29,607 nucleotides of DNA, taken from Opitutia bacterium (GTDB taxonomy: Bacteria; Verrucomicrobiota; Verrucomicrobiae; Opitutales; Opitutaceae). Under the pieces are notes generated by a model. The model had not been told where the DNA came from and made no database searches. It saw only the letters and a program-made list of their open reading frames with translations. Positions 17,149 through 24,922 of the stretch are shown piece after piece (position 1 is the first letter of the stretch; every line of letters begins with the position of its first letter). The stretch covers positions 1 to 29,607 of the forward strand of contig CANEVO010000050.1 in NCBI GenBank assembly GCA_947442255.1, written 5' to 3'. A program made the position numbers and the translations under genes.

Positions 17149-18195
17149 GTGAACAAAGCATCCATCAATGTCGGTATCGTCGGCGCGACAGGCGTCGTCG
17201 GTCAAGAGTTGCTGCGACTCCTGCATGAGCGCAACTTCCCTGTGGCTACGCTGAGGCTTTTCGCTTCGGCCCGGTCGGCGGGCAAGGCCGTGGAATGCGC
17301 GGGAAAGAAATACACCGTGGAAGAGGCCAAGCCCGGTGTTTTTACGGACGTCGATGTCGCATTTTTTGCCGTCGACGGCTCAACCACCCGCGCACTGGCA
17401 CCCGATGCGGTGAAAGCCGGCTGCCTGGTGATCGACAAGAGTTCCGCCTATCGGATGGATGCTGACGTGCCGCTGGTGATTCCGGAAATCAATCCGGGGC
17501 AGCTCCGCACGCACAAAGGAATCATCGCAAACCCGAACTGCTCGACCGCGGTTACCTTGATGGCCCTCTGGCCTTTGCATCAGGCGTTTGGCTTGAAGCG
17601 CTATTTCGCGGCGACCTACCAATCCGTTTCTGGAACCGGCGCCGACGCGGTGGCGGAACTCGACCAGCAAGTGCATGCCTACGCCAAGGGCGAGCCGATC
17701 ACTAGGAAGGTTTATCCATATCAAATCGCATTCAACGTGATCCCCCAGGTCGATTCGTTCGGTGACAACGGGTACACGGGCGAGGAGACCAAGATGATGC
17801 AGGAGAGCCGCAAGATCATGGGCCTGCCGAATCTGAAAGTTTCGGCTACGACCGTGCGCGTGCCCGTCGTTCGCGCCCACTCCGTGGCGGTAAATGCCGA
17901 GTTCGAACGACCGGTGAGTGTCGAGGCTGCCCGCGCCGCGATCGCGGCCTTTGAGGGCGCCCAATTGGTCGACGACCCGGCGAGGCAATTGTATCCGACA
18001 CCGCTTGATTTCAGCCGGAAGGTGAAGTGCGGCGTGGGTCGCATCCGCATCGATACCGCGCTGGACAACGGCCTCGCCCTCTGGGTAAGCGGCGACAACC
18101 TCTGGAAGGGCGCGGCGCTGAACGCGCTGCAAAATGCCGAACTGATGGTGCGTCAGGGGCTGCTCAAACCGAAAGCGGCATTGGCCAGCGTCTAA
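17149..18195 (+). CDS. asd: Aspartate-semialdehyde dehydrogenase
   Basis: The 348-residue enzyme reduces aspartyl phosphate to aspartate semialdehyde with NADPH, the branch point to lysine/diaminopimelate, methionine and threonine. It shows the nucleotide-binding GATGVVGQE near residue 12, the catalytic Cys 131 in NPNCST, the substrate-binding QSVSGTGADAV segment, and the catalytic His 244 in RVPVVRAHS. The form of the sequence (YPYQIAFNVIPQVD, TGEETKM) is that of the gram-positive/archaeal-like branch rather than the enterobacterial one. The GTG start is supported by an upstream GGAG; alternative ATG starts at 17134 or further upstream would overlap the divergent transpeptidase gene. The length is normal for the family. 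An 82-base gap separates it from the flavoprotein gene. Confidence 0.95.
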   Translation: MNKASINVGIVGATGVVGQELLRLLHERNFPVATLRLFASARSAGKAVECAGKKYTVEEAKPGVFTDVDVAFFAVDGSTTRALAPDAVKAGCLVIDKSSAYRMDADVPLVIPEINPGQLRTHKGIIANPNCSTAVTLMALWPLHQAFGLKRYFAATYQSVSGTGADAVAELDQQVHAYAKGEPITRKVYPYQIAFNVIPQVDSFGDNGYTGEETKMMQESRKIMGLPNLKVSATTVRVPVVRAHSVAVNAEFERPVSVEAARAAIAAFEGAQLVDDPARQLYPTPLDFSRKVKCGVGRIRIDTALDNGLALWVSGDNLWKGAALNALQNAELMVRQGLLKPKAALASV

Positions 18196-18277
18196 CCGTG
18201 CATAGGCTCGTACGCGCGGTTGCGTCCCGATCATCCCGGCACGGGCGCCGCGGAGAAAACACGCCTCCTTAATTCTC

Positions 18278-19738
18278 ATGGCTTACGACTGGCTGAAAGG
18301 TGTCGCCGACGAATACGACGTCATCGTCATTGGCAGTGGCTTGGGCGGCCTGACAGGCGCCAATGTCCTCGCGAAGGCCGGCCATCGCGTACTGCTGCTG
18401 GAGCACCACTACCAATTTGGTGGTCTCGCGACCTGGTTTACCCGCAAGGGCGGGCACATTTTTGACATCTCGCTGCACGGTTTTCCCGTCGGCATGATCA
18501 AGTCCTGCCGCAAATATTGGACGAAGGAGATCGCGGACGCGATCGTGCCGCTCAAGGACATTCGCTTCGTGAATCCCCAGATGGACGTCTGGACGACTTT
18601 CACGCGCGAAGATTACACCCGCGTGCTTGTCGAAAAATTCGGCCTTGATCGGACGAGGGTGGAGGAATTCTACGATTACCTGCGTGGGATGAATTTCTAC
18701 GACAACAACCCCGAAACCACGGGGCAGATGTTGGAGCGTTTCTTCCCGGGCCGCGATGACGTGAAGCGCCTGCTGCTGGAGCCGATCGCCTACGCCAATG
18801 GCTCGACGCTCGACGACCCGGCGATCACCTACGGCATCGTCTTCTCGAATTTCATGGGAGCCGGCGTCTACACCTTCCGGGGCGGATCGGATCTGCTCAT
18901 CGAGAAGATGATTGCGGAGTTGAAGCGAAACGGAGTCGAAGTTCGCAAGAAAGTGCTGGTCGAAAAAGTGCTGGTGGAGGACCGGGCCGGCCAAAAAGTC
19001 GCTTGTGGAATCGTGGCCGGCAACGGTCGGGTCATCCGCGCGAAAGCCGTGCTGTCGAACGCCAACATCATGAACACTGTCTTCCGGCTGGGGAAGGAAG
19101 AGAATTTTCCTGCGGAATACGTCGCGGCCGCCCGGGCCGTCCGGATTAACTCCAGTTCGTGCCAAGTTTATCTGGGTATCCGGAAAGGCGAAAGCATTCC
19201 GCATATCGGCGATCTCGTCTTCACGTCGGAGAATCCCAAATTTAGCAGCGCCGAGTTGACGGATTTCCACACCACCAGTCGCACGTTTTCCGTCTACTAT
19301 CCGGAGACCAGACCGGGCTCGGACCGCTACACGGTCGTGGTTTCGCTCAACGGACTCTACGGCGACTGGAAAAAACTTTCCGACGAGGACTACGAGCGGG
19401 AGAAGCAGCGGTTGATCGAAGAGTCGCTTCATGCCCTCGAGCGATTCATTCCCGGAGTGCGCGCCAAGATCGACTGGATGGAGGCCGCCACGCCCCGGAC
19501 GATCGAACGCTACACCACGCATATGGCCGGAACTTCCTTCGGCACCAAATTTGAAGGGCTAAAAGTTTCGATGGATCTGTCGGAAAAACTACCCGGCCTC
19601 TATCACGCGGGCTCCGTGGGCATCATCATGTCGGGTTGGCTGGGGACGATCAATTACGGGGTGATCGTGGCCAACAAAATCGACAAGGCGCTTTTTGTGC
19701 AAAAGCAGTCCGCTCCGGCAGCCCGTGCCGCGTCCTGA
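18278..19738 (+). CDS. CrtI/CrtISO-like FAD-dependent oxidoreductase
   Basis: The 486-residue protein is an amine-oxidase-fold flavoprotein of the phytoene desaturase/carotene isomerase group. The FAD-binding GSGLGG sits at residues 19-24, followed by an [11 protein letters not shown] segment. A second FAD contact is seen in the C-terminal [21 protein letters not shown] middle [16 protein letters not shown] segment is typical of this group and precedes the NGVEVRKKV strand. The family includes enzymes that desaturate or isomerise long polyene or acyl chains, but members have wide substrate range and this one cannot be assigned. It heads a tight same-strand run with FabZ-, FabI-, OleA- and OleB-like genes, 67 bases before the FabZ-like gene. 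This makes a role on a long-chain acyl or hydrocarbon product plausible. No phytoene synthase or other carotenoid gene is nearby. Confidence 0.85.
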   Translation: MAYDWLKGVADEYDVIVIGSGLGGLTGANVLAKAGHRVLLLEHHYQFGGLATWFTRKGGHIFDISLHGFPVGMIKSCRKYWTKEIADAIVPLKDIRFVNPQMDVWTTFTREDYTRVLVEKFGLDRTRVEEFYDYLRGMNFYDNNPETTGQMLERFFPGRDDVKRLLLEPIAYANGSTLDDPAITYGIVFSNFMGAGVYTFRGGSDLLIEKMIAELKRNGVEVRKKVLVEKVLVEDRAGQKVACGIVAGNGRVIRAKAVLSNANIMNTVFRLGKEENFPAEYVAAARAVRINSSSCQVYLGIRKGESIPHIGDLVFTSENPKFSSAELTDFHTTSRTFSVYYPETRPGSDRYTVVVSLNGLYGDWKKLSDEDYEREKQRLIEESLHALERFIPGVRAKIDWMEAATPRTIERYTTHMAGTSFGTKFEGLKVSMDLSEKLPGLYHAGSVGIIMSGWLGTINYGVIVANKIDKALFVQKQSAPAARAAS

Positions 19739-19805
19739 ACGAAGAGGCGGCGGGACGCCGGTTTTTCTCCTCGCTACCCATTATCCTGTCCTCGCACCTT
19801 TTCCC

Positions 19806-20252
19806 ATGGCCGCCGTCACCGACCTGATTCCGCATCGCCCTCCGTTCCTTTTTGTCGATGAAATCGTGAGCCACGACGCGGATGGCTTGATCGCACGCCG
19901 GACGTGGCGCGCCGAGGAGGACTTCTATCGGGGGCACTACCCCGGGGCGCCGATCACGCCCGGCGTACTGCTCTGCGAGGCTGTCTTCCAAACGGCCGCG
20001 TGCTTCATGGCGCTCAAAGCGCAAGCCGCCGGCGCGAAGCTGGGTGACGGAGTCCCGTTGATTGCCAAAATCAGCGATGTCCGGTTTCGCAATCCCGTTT
20101 ACCCGGGCGAAACGATCCTCCTCGAAGTTAAGCAGAAGGATGCGATGGGCGGTTTCACCCTGCTTGGCGGAACGGTAAAAAAGGCGGACGGGACGCGCGT
20201 ACTCAGCGTGAATTTCGCGGTGGCGTGGAAAGTCCCGGAGGGTTTGCGCTAG
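19806..20252 (+). CDS. fabZ: FabZ-like 3-hydroxyacyl-ACP dehydratase
   Basis: The 148-residue hot-dog-fold protein removes water from 3-hydroxyacyl-ACP to give the trans-2-enoyl form. It has LIPHRPPFLFVDEI at the N-terminus, the catalytic His 44 in RGHYPGAPITPG and Glu 58 in LLCEAV, at the same 14-residue spacing as in E. coli FabZ (His 54, Glu 68), and the AKISDVRFRNPVYPGET strand. I chose the ATG at 19806 because an upstream start at 19695 overlaps the flavoprotein gene and adds no domain sequence. It stands apart from lpxC/lpxA-type genes, where many bacteria keep fabZ, so it may serve this cluster rather than general fatty acid synthesis. That is an inference. Confidence 0.88.
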   Translation: MAAVTDLIPHRPPFLFVDEIVSHDADGLIARRTWRAEEDFYRGHYPGAPITPGVLLCEAVFQTAACFMALKAQAAGAKLGDGVPLIAKISDVRFRNPVYPGETILLEVKQKDAMGGFTLLGGTVKKADGTRVLSVNFAVAWKVPEGLR

Positions 20253-20301
20253 TATCTCCTCGATCCACTCCGCACTGTCCAGATTTCCGCCGTCTTCTCC
20301 G

Positions 20302-21114
20302 ATGCCAGATTTTCTCCAGATCACGGGCCGAACCTTCCTCGTTTTCGGCGTGGCCAACCGCAAGAGTGTCGCGTGGTTCGTGGCCAAATCCTTGGAGGAG
20401 CAGGGCGCGAAGGTGCTTTACAGCGTTCGCTCGGAAGCCCGGAAGAAATCGCTCGAGACGTTGCTGGCGGGCAAACCTGTGTTCCTGTGCGATGTAGAGC
20501 AGGAGGGAGCAGTGGGGCGTCTCGCAGCCGAGATCGCGCAAGCCGGATATTCGACATTGCACGGCATCGTTCACTCGATCGCGTTTGCAAATTACAGCGA
20601 AGGATTCCGGCCGTTCCACGAAACCAAACGGGCTGATTTTTTGCAGGCCATCGCGGTATCCGCCTTTTCTTTGATCGAAATCGCCCGCGCTTTTAAGTCG
20701 ATCCTGGCGACGGATGCATCCGTCGTGTCGATTGGAATCTCATCGTTGCTGGTTACGCCCGACAACTACGGCTACATGGGTCCGATCAAAGCCGCGCTCG
20801 AGTCAGCGGTTCGTTTTCTGGCAAAGTCGTTCAGCGCCGACACCGCAGTTCGCTTCAATGCCGTTGGCGCCGGCCCGCTGAAGACCAGTGCCTCCGCGGG
20901 CATCCCCGGATACCTTGAAAGTTATCTTTACGCCGAGAAGTTGACGTTTCGAAAGAAGAACCTCGAAACCCAGGAAGTTGCGAATGCCGTGACTTTTCTG
21001 CTCAGCTCCCGCAGTAGCGGAATCAACGGATCGACCGTCATCGTCGACGCCGGATTGGGTTCGAATTACTTCGATCAGGAGATCATCCGCCTGGCGATGC
21101 GTTCGGTGAAATAA
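20302..21114 (+). CDS. fabI: FabI-like enoyl-ACP reductase
   Basis: The 270-residue protein is a short-chain dehydrogenase of the FabI type, reducing trans-2-enoyl-ACP with NADH or NADPH as the last step of each elongation cycle. It has the FabI-style nucleotide site FGVANRKSVAW (instead of TGxxxGxG), the HSIAFAN segment, and the catalytic Tyr 156 and Lys 163 in YGYMGPIK, at the same Y-x6-K spacing and number as E. coli FabI. The segment after Lys 163 (AALESAVRFLAKSF, then RFNAVGAGPLKTSASAGIPG) also matches. The gene lies 49 bases after the FabZ-like gene and 10 bases before oleA. Family assignment is firm; whether it is the main cell reductase or a dedicated copy is not known. Confidence 0.92.
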   Translation: MPDFLQITGRTFLVFGVANRKSVAWFVAKSLEEQGAKVLYSVRSEARKKSLETLLAGKPVFLCDVEQEGAVGRLAAEIAQAGYSTLHGIVHSIAFANYSEGFRPFHETKRADFLQAIAVSAFSLIEIARAFKSILATDASVVSIGISSLLVTPDNYGYMGPIKAALESAVRFLAKSFSADTAVRFNAVGAGPLKTSASAGIPGYLESYLYAEKLTFRKKNLETQEVANAVTFLLSSRSSGINGSTVIVDAGLGSNYFDQEIIRLAMRSVK

Positions 21115-21124
21115 TCCGCGCCGC

Positions 21125-22150
21125 ATGAAGTTCGAACATGTCTGTATCGAGTCCCTGGCGGTCGCGTTTCCCGACGAGATCTGGACCTCGACCGACCTCG
21201 AAGCGCGGCTCCGCCCGCTCTACGAGCGATTGAATCTTCCGATGGGGCGACTGGAGTTGATGACCGGAATTCGCGAACGGCGGATGTGGCCGGCAGGAAC
21301 GAAACCGTCGGATGCGAGCGCCACGGCGGGGCGAGCGGTCCTGGCGAAATCGGCGCTCCGTCCGGAAGCCGTCGAACTTTTTATTCATGCCGCGGTTTCC
21401 CGAGACATGCTGGAGCCGGCGACCGCATCGTTCGCTCACCGCAAGATTGGGCTCCCAGGAACGGCTCAAATTCTTGACGTTTCCAATGCCTGCCTCGGTT
21501 TCTTGAATTCACTCACGCTGGCCGCCGGCCTGATTGAGTCCGGACAGATCCGCTGTGCGTTGGTGGTGGCGGGAGAGAACGGCCGGCCGCTGGTGGAACA
21601 AACCCTCCAGACCCTTCTGGAGCGAGCGTTGACGCGCAACGAAATCAAACCGTTCTTCGCCAATCTCACAATCGGGTCGGGCGCGGTCGCAGCGGTGGTG
21701 TGTCATCGTTCGCTGATTCGTGGTCACGCCCACCGTTTGCTCGGAGGCATTGCACGCGCCGCCACCCAGCACAGCGACCTCTGCCAGGGCGATACCCATG
21801 GGGCGGAGGCGCTCGCGATGCAGACCGATTCCGAGCAGTTACTCCTGGCGGGAGTTGAGCTCGCACGCGAAACCTGGCGCGATTTCAGCTCCGAACAGGG
21901 CGGGGAATTCGATCGCTATATCTGTCATCAAGTGGGCCGGACCCATCAACGAAAACTCTACGAAACCCTGGGGCTCGACGTGTCCAAAGACTTCTCGACG
22001 TTCGAGTGCTTCGGTAACACCGGGTCGGTGGCCGTGCCCGCGACTCTCGCGGCAGCCGTGGCGGCAGGCGCAGTCGCACCGGGTGACCGGGTCGGACTGC
22101 TCGGCATCGGCAGCGGATTGAACTGTCTCATGCTTGCGCTCGAATGGTAG
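21125..22150 (+). CDS. oleA: OleA-type acyl-CoA condensing thiolase
   Basis: The 341-residue protein matches OleA, which joins two fatty acyl-CoA molecules head to head in a Claisen condensation to a beta-keto acid. Catalytic residues line up with Xanthomonas OleA: Glu 97 in SRDMLEPATAS, Cys 123 in DVSNACLGF (26 residues apart, as in Xanthomonas), His 268 in ICHQVGRTHQ and Asn 298 in ECFGNTGSV (30 apart, as in Xanthomonas). The C-terminal LLGIGSGLNC is a hallmark of OleA as against FabH. The last 7 bases overlap the start of oleB. A FabH role is possible but less likely given these features and the OleB neighbour. Confidence 0.92.
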   Translation: MKFEHVCIESLAVAFPDEIWTSTDLEARLRPLYERLNLPMGRLELMTGIRERRMWPAGTKPSDASATAGRAVLAKSALRPEAVELFIHAAVSRDMLEPATASFAHRKIGLPGTAQILDVSNACLGFLNSLTLAAGLIESGQIRCALVVAGENGRPLVEQTLQTLLERALTRNEIKPFFANLTIGSGAVAAVVCHRSLIRGHAHRLLGGIARAATQHSDLCQGDTHGAEALAMQTDSEQLLLAGVELARETWRDFSSEQGGEFDRYICHQVGRTHQRKLYETLGLDVSKDFSTFECFGNTGSVAVPATLAAAVAAGAVAPGDRVGLLGIGSGLNCLMLALEW

Positions 22151-23031
22151 CTGCCACTCCGATTCCCGTTTGGTTGGCGCACCTCTATCCGTTTGTGCCG
22201 AAGTCGTTCCTTACTCCACAAGGCGCCCATCTGAGCTACGTGGATGAGGGGCCGCGGTCCGACCATGCGATCCTCATGCTCCACGGCAACCCGACGTGGT
22301 CGTTCTACTATCGCGATCTGGTCAAGCGCCTGGCTCCAACCCAACGTTGCATCGTTCCGGATCACGTGGGAATGGGGCTCTCCGCCAAGCCGGAAGATTA
22401 CGACTATTCCCTTTCTGGACGAATCGCGGACCTCGAAGCGTTGGTGCATGCCCTGCAGCTGCGCAGCGTCGATCTCGTGGTGCATGACTGGGGTGGAGCC
22501 ATCGGATTCGGCTTTGCAGCCAAAAAGCCGGATTGGATCCGTCGAATTGTCATTCTCAATACGGCGGCCTTTGCCATAAATCGGATTCCCGCGCGCATTG
22601 CGATTTGCAAGGCACCGGTGATCGGGCCGTGGCTGGTGCGGGGGGCAAACGGATTTGCCGGACCGGCGACGTGGATGGCGATGCATCGTCGGGCACTCAC
22701 GACCGAGGAGCGACGAGGTTACCTTTTCCCGTATGATTCGTGGGCGAATCGCGTGGCGGTGAGCGCGTTTGTGCGCGATATCCCAATGCTGCCTTCGCAT
22801 CCAAGCTGGGCCGCGTTGGCCGAGACGGAGAAGGGGTTGGCGCACTTCCGCGATCGCCGGGTTTTGATCATCTGGGGTGGCCGAGACTTCTGCTTCGACG
22901 ATCGGTTTCTCGCTCGTTGGCGCGAATTTCTTCCTGCTGCGGTGGTGCATCGCATAGCCGATGCGGGGCACTACGTGCTTGAGGATGCGCGCGACGAAGC
23001 GGTGCCGCTGATCGCGACTTTTCTGCGGTAA
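22144..23031 (+). CDS. oleB: OleB-type alpha/beta hydrolase (beta-lactone decarboxylase)
   Basis: The 295-residue alpha/beta hydrolase belongs to the haloalkane-dehalogenase-like OleB group, which decarboxylates a cis-beta-lactone to a long-chain olefin. It shows HGNPTWSFYYR (oxyanion region), nucleophile Asp 115 in VHDWGGAIG (Asp 114 in Xanthomonas OleB), acid Asp 248 in WGGRDFCF and base His 276 in GHYVLED. The RCIVPDHVGMGLS segment is also typical. The ATG overlaps the oleA stop by 7 bases, so the two are translationally coupled. The gene that should make its substrate (oleC, a beta-lactone synthetase) and oleD are not adjacent; the next gene is convergent malQ, 18 bases away. A plain dehalogenase is possible but unlikely beside oleA. 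Confidence 0.9.
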   Translation: MVAATPIPVWLAHLYPFVPKSFLTPQGAHLSYVDEGPRSDHAILMLHGNPTWSFYYRDLVKRLAPTQRCIVPDHVGMGLSAKPEDYDYSLSGRIADLEALVHALQLRSVDLVVHDWGGAIGFGFAAKKPDWIRRIVILNTAAFAINRIPARIAICKAPVIGPWLVRGANGFAGPATWMAMHRRALTTEERRGYLFPYDSWANRVAVSAFVRDIPMLPSHPSWAALAETEKGLAHFRDRRVLIIWGGRDFCFDDRFLARWREFLPAAVVHRIADAGHYVLEDARDEAVPLIATFLR

Positions 23032-23038
23032 CGAACAC

Positions 23039-23058
23039 GTCGCCTGGAGTCAGGCGAC
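23039..23058. terminator. Hairpin at the oleB/malQ convergent junction
   Basis: GTCGCCTG (23039-23046) and CAGGCGAC (23051-23058) form a perfect 8-base stem with a GAGT loop, between two convergent genes and covering the malQ stop codon (23050-23052). No T-run follows on either strand. It could act as a two-way transcription barrier or protect 3' ends. Confidence 0.45.
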
Positions 23059-24618
23059 CGAGCCGCCGCGGCCATAAAGCGCGGCGAGGTCACGCAAATG
23101 AGAGCCGGCGTGGTCGCGGAGTAGTTCCAGTTCTCCCGGACGATAGCGCCAAGTCCAATTTCCCTGGGATTTTCCAGGAGTGTTGAAACGCGCCGCCGAT
23201 CCCAAGCTCATCAAGTCCTGCAAAGTGACAACAGAGAGATTGGCCACGGACTCGTAAGAAGCGCGGATAAAATCCCAGCCGACTTCCTGCCCGCTGATCC
23301 GCAGATAACGCCGGACGTGGTCGCGAGTCTTCTCATCGGCAGTCGCATACCAACCGAGGGTGGTGTCGTTGTCGTGCGTCCCGGCATAAACTACGCTGTT
23401 TGCCTGATGATTGTGGGGTAGGTAAAGATTGTCGGCGTCGCCGCCGAAGGCGAATTGCAGCACGGCCATGCCCGGAAGTCCTGTACTCTCGCGCAAGGCA
23501 ATCGTGTCCGGTGTGAGCAGACCAAGATCCTCGGCAATCAGTTTCACCCGGGGCATCGCCGCCTGGACCGCGCGAAAAAAGCCAAGACCGGGGCCGCCAG
23601 TCCATTTCCCGGGTCGCGCCGTAGGCGAACCGGCCGGAATGGACCAATACGCCTCGAATCCACGGAAATGGTCGAGCCGCACCACGTCGCCGAATTCGAA
23701 TGCGGCACCAAGACGGGCCAGCCACCAAGCATAGCCGTCAGCCCGATGAGCCTCCCAGTCATAGAGAGGGTTACCCCAAAGCTGGCCATCGGCGGAAAAA
23801 TAGTCCGGTGGCACGCCCGCGACTGCCGTTGGCCCCAGGGTATTGGGATCGAGTTGAAAAAGGTGAGGGTTCGCCCAGACGTCGGCACTGTCCAAAGCGC
23901 TGAAGATGGGCGTATCACCGATGATTTGGACGCCGCGGCGCATGGCGTGCGCCCGGATTTCACGCCACTGGCCAAAGAAAAGATACTGCACGAACTCGTA
24001 AGCCTCAGCCCGTTCCGCCACTTTGTTTCGCAACGACGACTTGTTGGCTGCAGCGAGTGAGCGGACCTCGGCCGGCCAAACCCACCAAGGCTGTCCGCCA
24101 AAATGGTCCTTGAGCGCGGAGAACAACGCGTAAGCGGCCAGCCAGTCACCATGCTTTTGGCAAAATTCGCCAAAATCTCCGTAGGGCAATGAGTGTCTTC
24201 GATTTCTCCGCCAGCGCGCATGGGCGGAGAAAAGGAGTGGGAGCTTGAGTTGATAGAGCGCACCAAAATCAACGTTCTCGGCACTCAGCCGACTCAGCGG
24301 GACAATGGCGGAAGCATCGAGAAGACGGTTTGCAACGAGCTGGGCGGGATCGATCAGGTAAGGATTCCCGGCAAACGATGAGAAACATTGATAGGGCGAG
24401 TCGCCGTAGCCCGTGGGACCCAAAGGACAGAGTTGCCAATATTTGATTTTCGCGTCCGCGAGAAAATCGACGAAGGCGATTGCGGCGGCATCGAATGTAC
24501 CGACCCCCAGGGGACTCGGCAGAGAGGTCGGATGCAGCAACACACCGGTCGCGCGGTGATCGAGCCAGTTAAACAGCCGAGAAACGAGGGGAGGCAGGGA
24601 CATTCCGGAAACGCTCAT
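23050..24618 (-). CDS. malQ: 4-alpha-glucanotransferase (amylomaltase, GH77)
   Basis: The 522-residue protein moves alpha-1,4-glucan segments between maltodextrins or to glucose, acting in glycogen or maltose metabolism in the cytoplasm. GH77 signatures are GVLLHPTSLPSPLGVGT near 25-41, the KYWQLCPLGPTGYGDSPYQ segment near 59, IIGDTPIFSALDSADVWANP near 232-251, the nucleophile Asp 316 in VRLDHFRGFEAYW, the acid/base Glu 363 in IAEDLG, and Asp 416 in GTHDNDTTLGW. The length is normal for the short bacterial type without extra N-terminal starch-binding modules. The ATG at 24618 was used; a second ATG is at 24603. No other glycogen gene is in the window. It is convergent with oleB. Confidence 0.95.
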   Translation of the reverse strand: MSVSGMSLPPLVSRLFNWLDHRATGVLLHPTSLPSPLGVGTFDAAAIAFVDFLADAKIKYWQLCPLGPTGYGDSPYQCFSSFAGNPYLIDPAQLVANRLLDASAIVPLSRLSAENVDFGALYQLKLPLLFSAHARWRRNRRHSLPYGDFGEFCQKHGDWLAAYALFSALKDHFGGQPWWVWPAEVRSLAAANKSSLRNKVAERAEAYEFVQYLFFGQWREIRAHAMRRGVQIIGDTPIFSALDSADVWANPHLFQLDPNTLGPTAVAGVPPDYFSADGQLWGNPLYDWEAHRADGYAWWLARLGAAFEFGDVVRLDHFRGFEAYWSIPAGSPTARPGKWTGGPGLGFFRAVQAAMPRVKLIAEDLGLLTPDTIALRESTGLPGMAVLQFAFGGDADNLYLPHNHQANSVVYAGTHDNDTTLGWYATADEKTRDHVRRYLRISGQEVGWDFIRASYESVANLSVVTLQDLMSLGSAARFNTPGKSQGNWTWRYRPGELELLRDHAGSHLRDLAALYGRGGSVA

Positions 24619-24922
24619 CTAATCGGCAAAATAGAATTCTAAACAACACATTCGGTTAAGTGATTGCATCCACATGGGCCAATCCGGTACTCGGCAAATG
24701 GATATTCGCCCCTTGATCGCGCGGGTAGAGCGTCTCCGCTTGCGGGTTCGGACTCGTAGCAACTCCGTTTACCTCGGTCATCCGGCCCGATGATCTCCAT
24801 AGTGGACCCAAGGTGGACACGAGCACCTCCCGGAATGAGCTCCAGGACGGGGGGGAACCAATCGACATTCACCAACTTAACATAATGTTAATTGTGCGTC
24901 TTCTACCTGTAGGCGTTCGCTG
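24619..24922. other. Intergenic region between lepB and malQ
   Basis: I see no gene in these 304 bases. Short minus-strand frames here have no family resemblance. The region is more AT-rich at both ends. A TAGAAT hexamer on the minus strand (24636-24641), 18 bases before the malQ start, could be its -10 box, but no -35 at normal spacing is seen. The lepB-proximal end holds the palindrome at 24877-24891. Confidence 0.4.
24877..24891. promoter_or_regulatory. Perfect 15-base AT-rich palindrome downstream of lepB
   Basis: TTAACAT-A-ATGTTAA is perfectly symmetric, which is notable in GC-rich DNA. It lies 31 bases after the lepB stop codon and about 260 bases upstream of malQ. It has the look of a dimeric repressor site, but no regulator gene is near and there is no matching copy in the window that I noticed. 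Chance cannot be excluded. Confidence 0.3.

Noticed and set aside
21125..22150. FabH (3-oxoacyl-ACP synthase III)
   Set aside because: The Glu in SRDMLEPATAS, the LLGIGSGLNC end and the overlapping oleB gene point to OleA.
22144..23031. Haloalkane dehalogenase
   Set aside because: The fold and triad are shared, but overlap with oleA and the OleB-like HGNPTWSFYYR and PDHVGMGLS segments make OleB the better call.
24639..24875. Short minus-strand frames (78 and 70 codons) in the lepB-malQ gap
   Set aside because: They overlap each other, one starts with TTG, neither has a ribosome-binding site or family resemblance.
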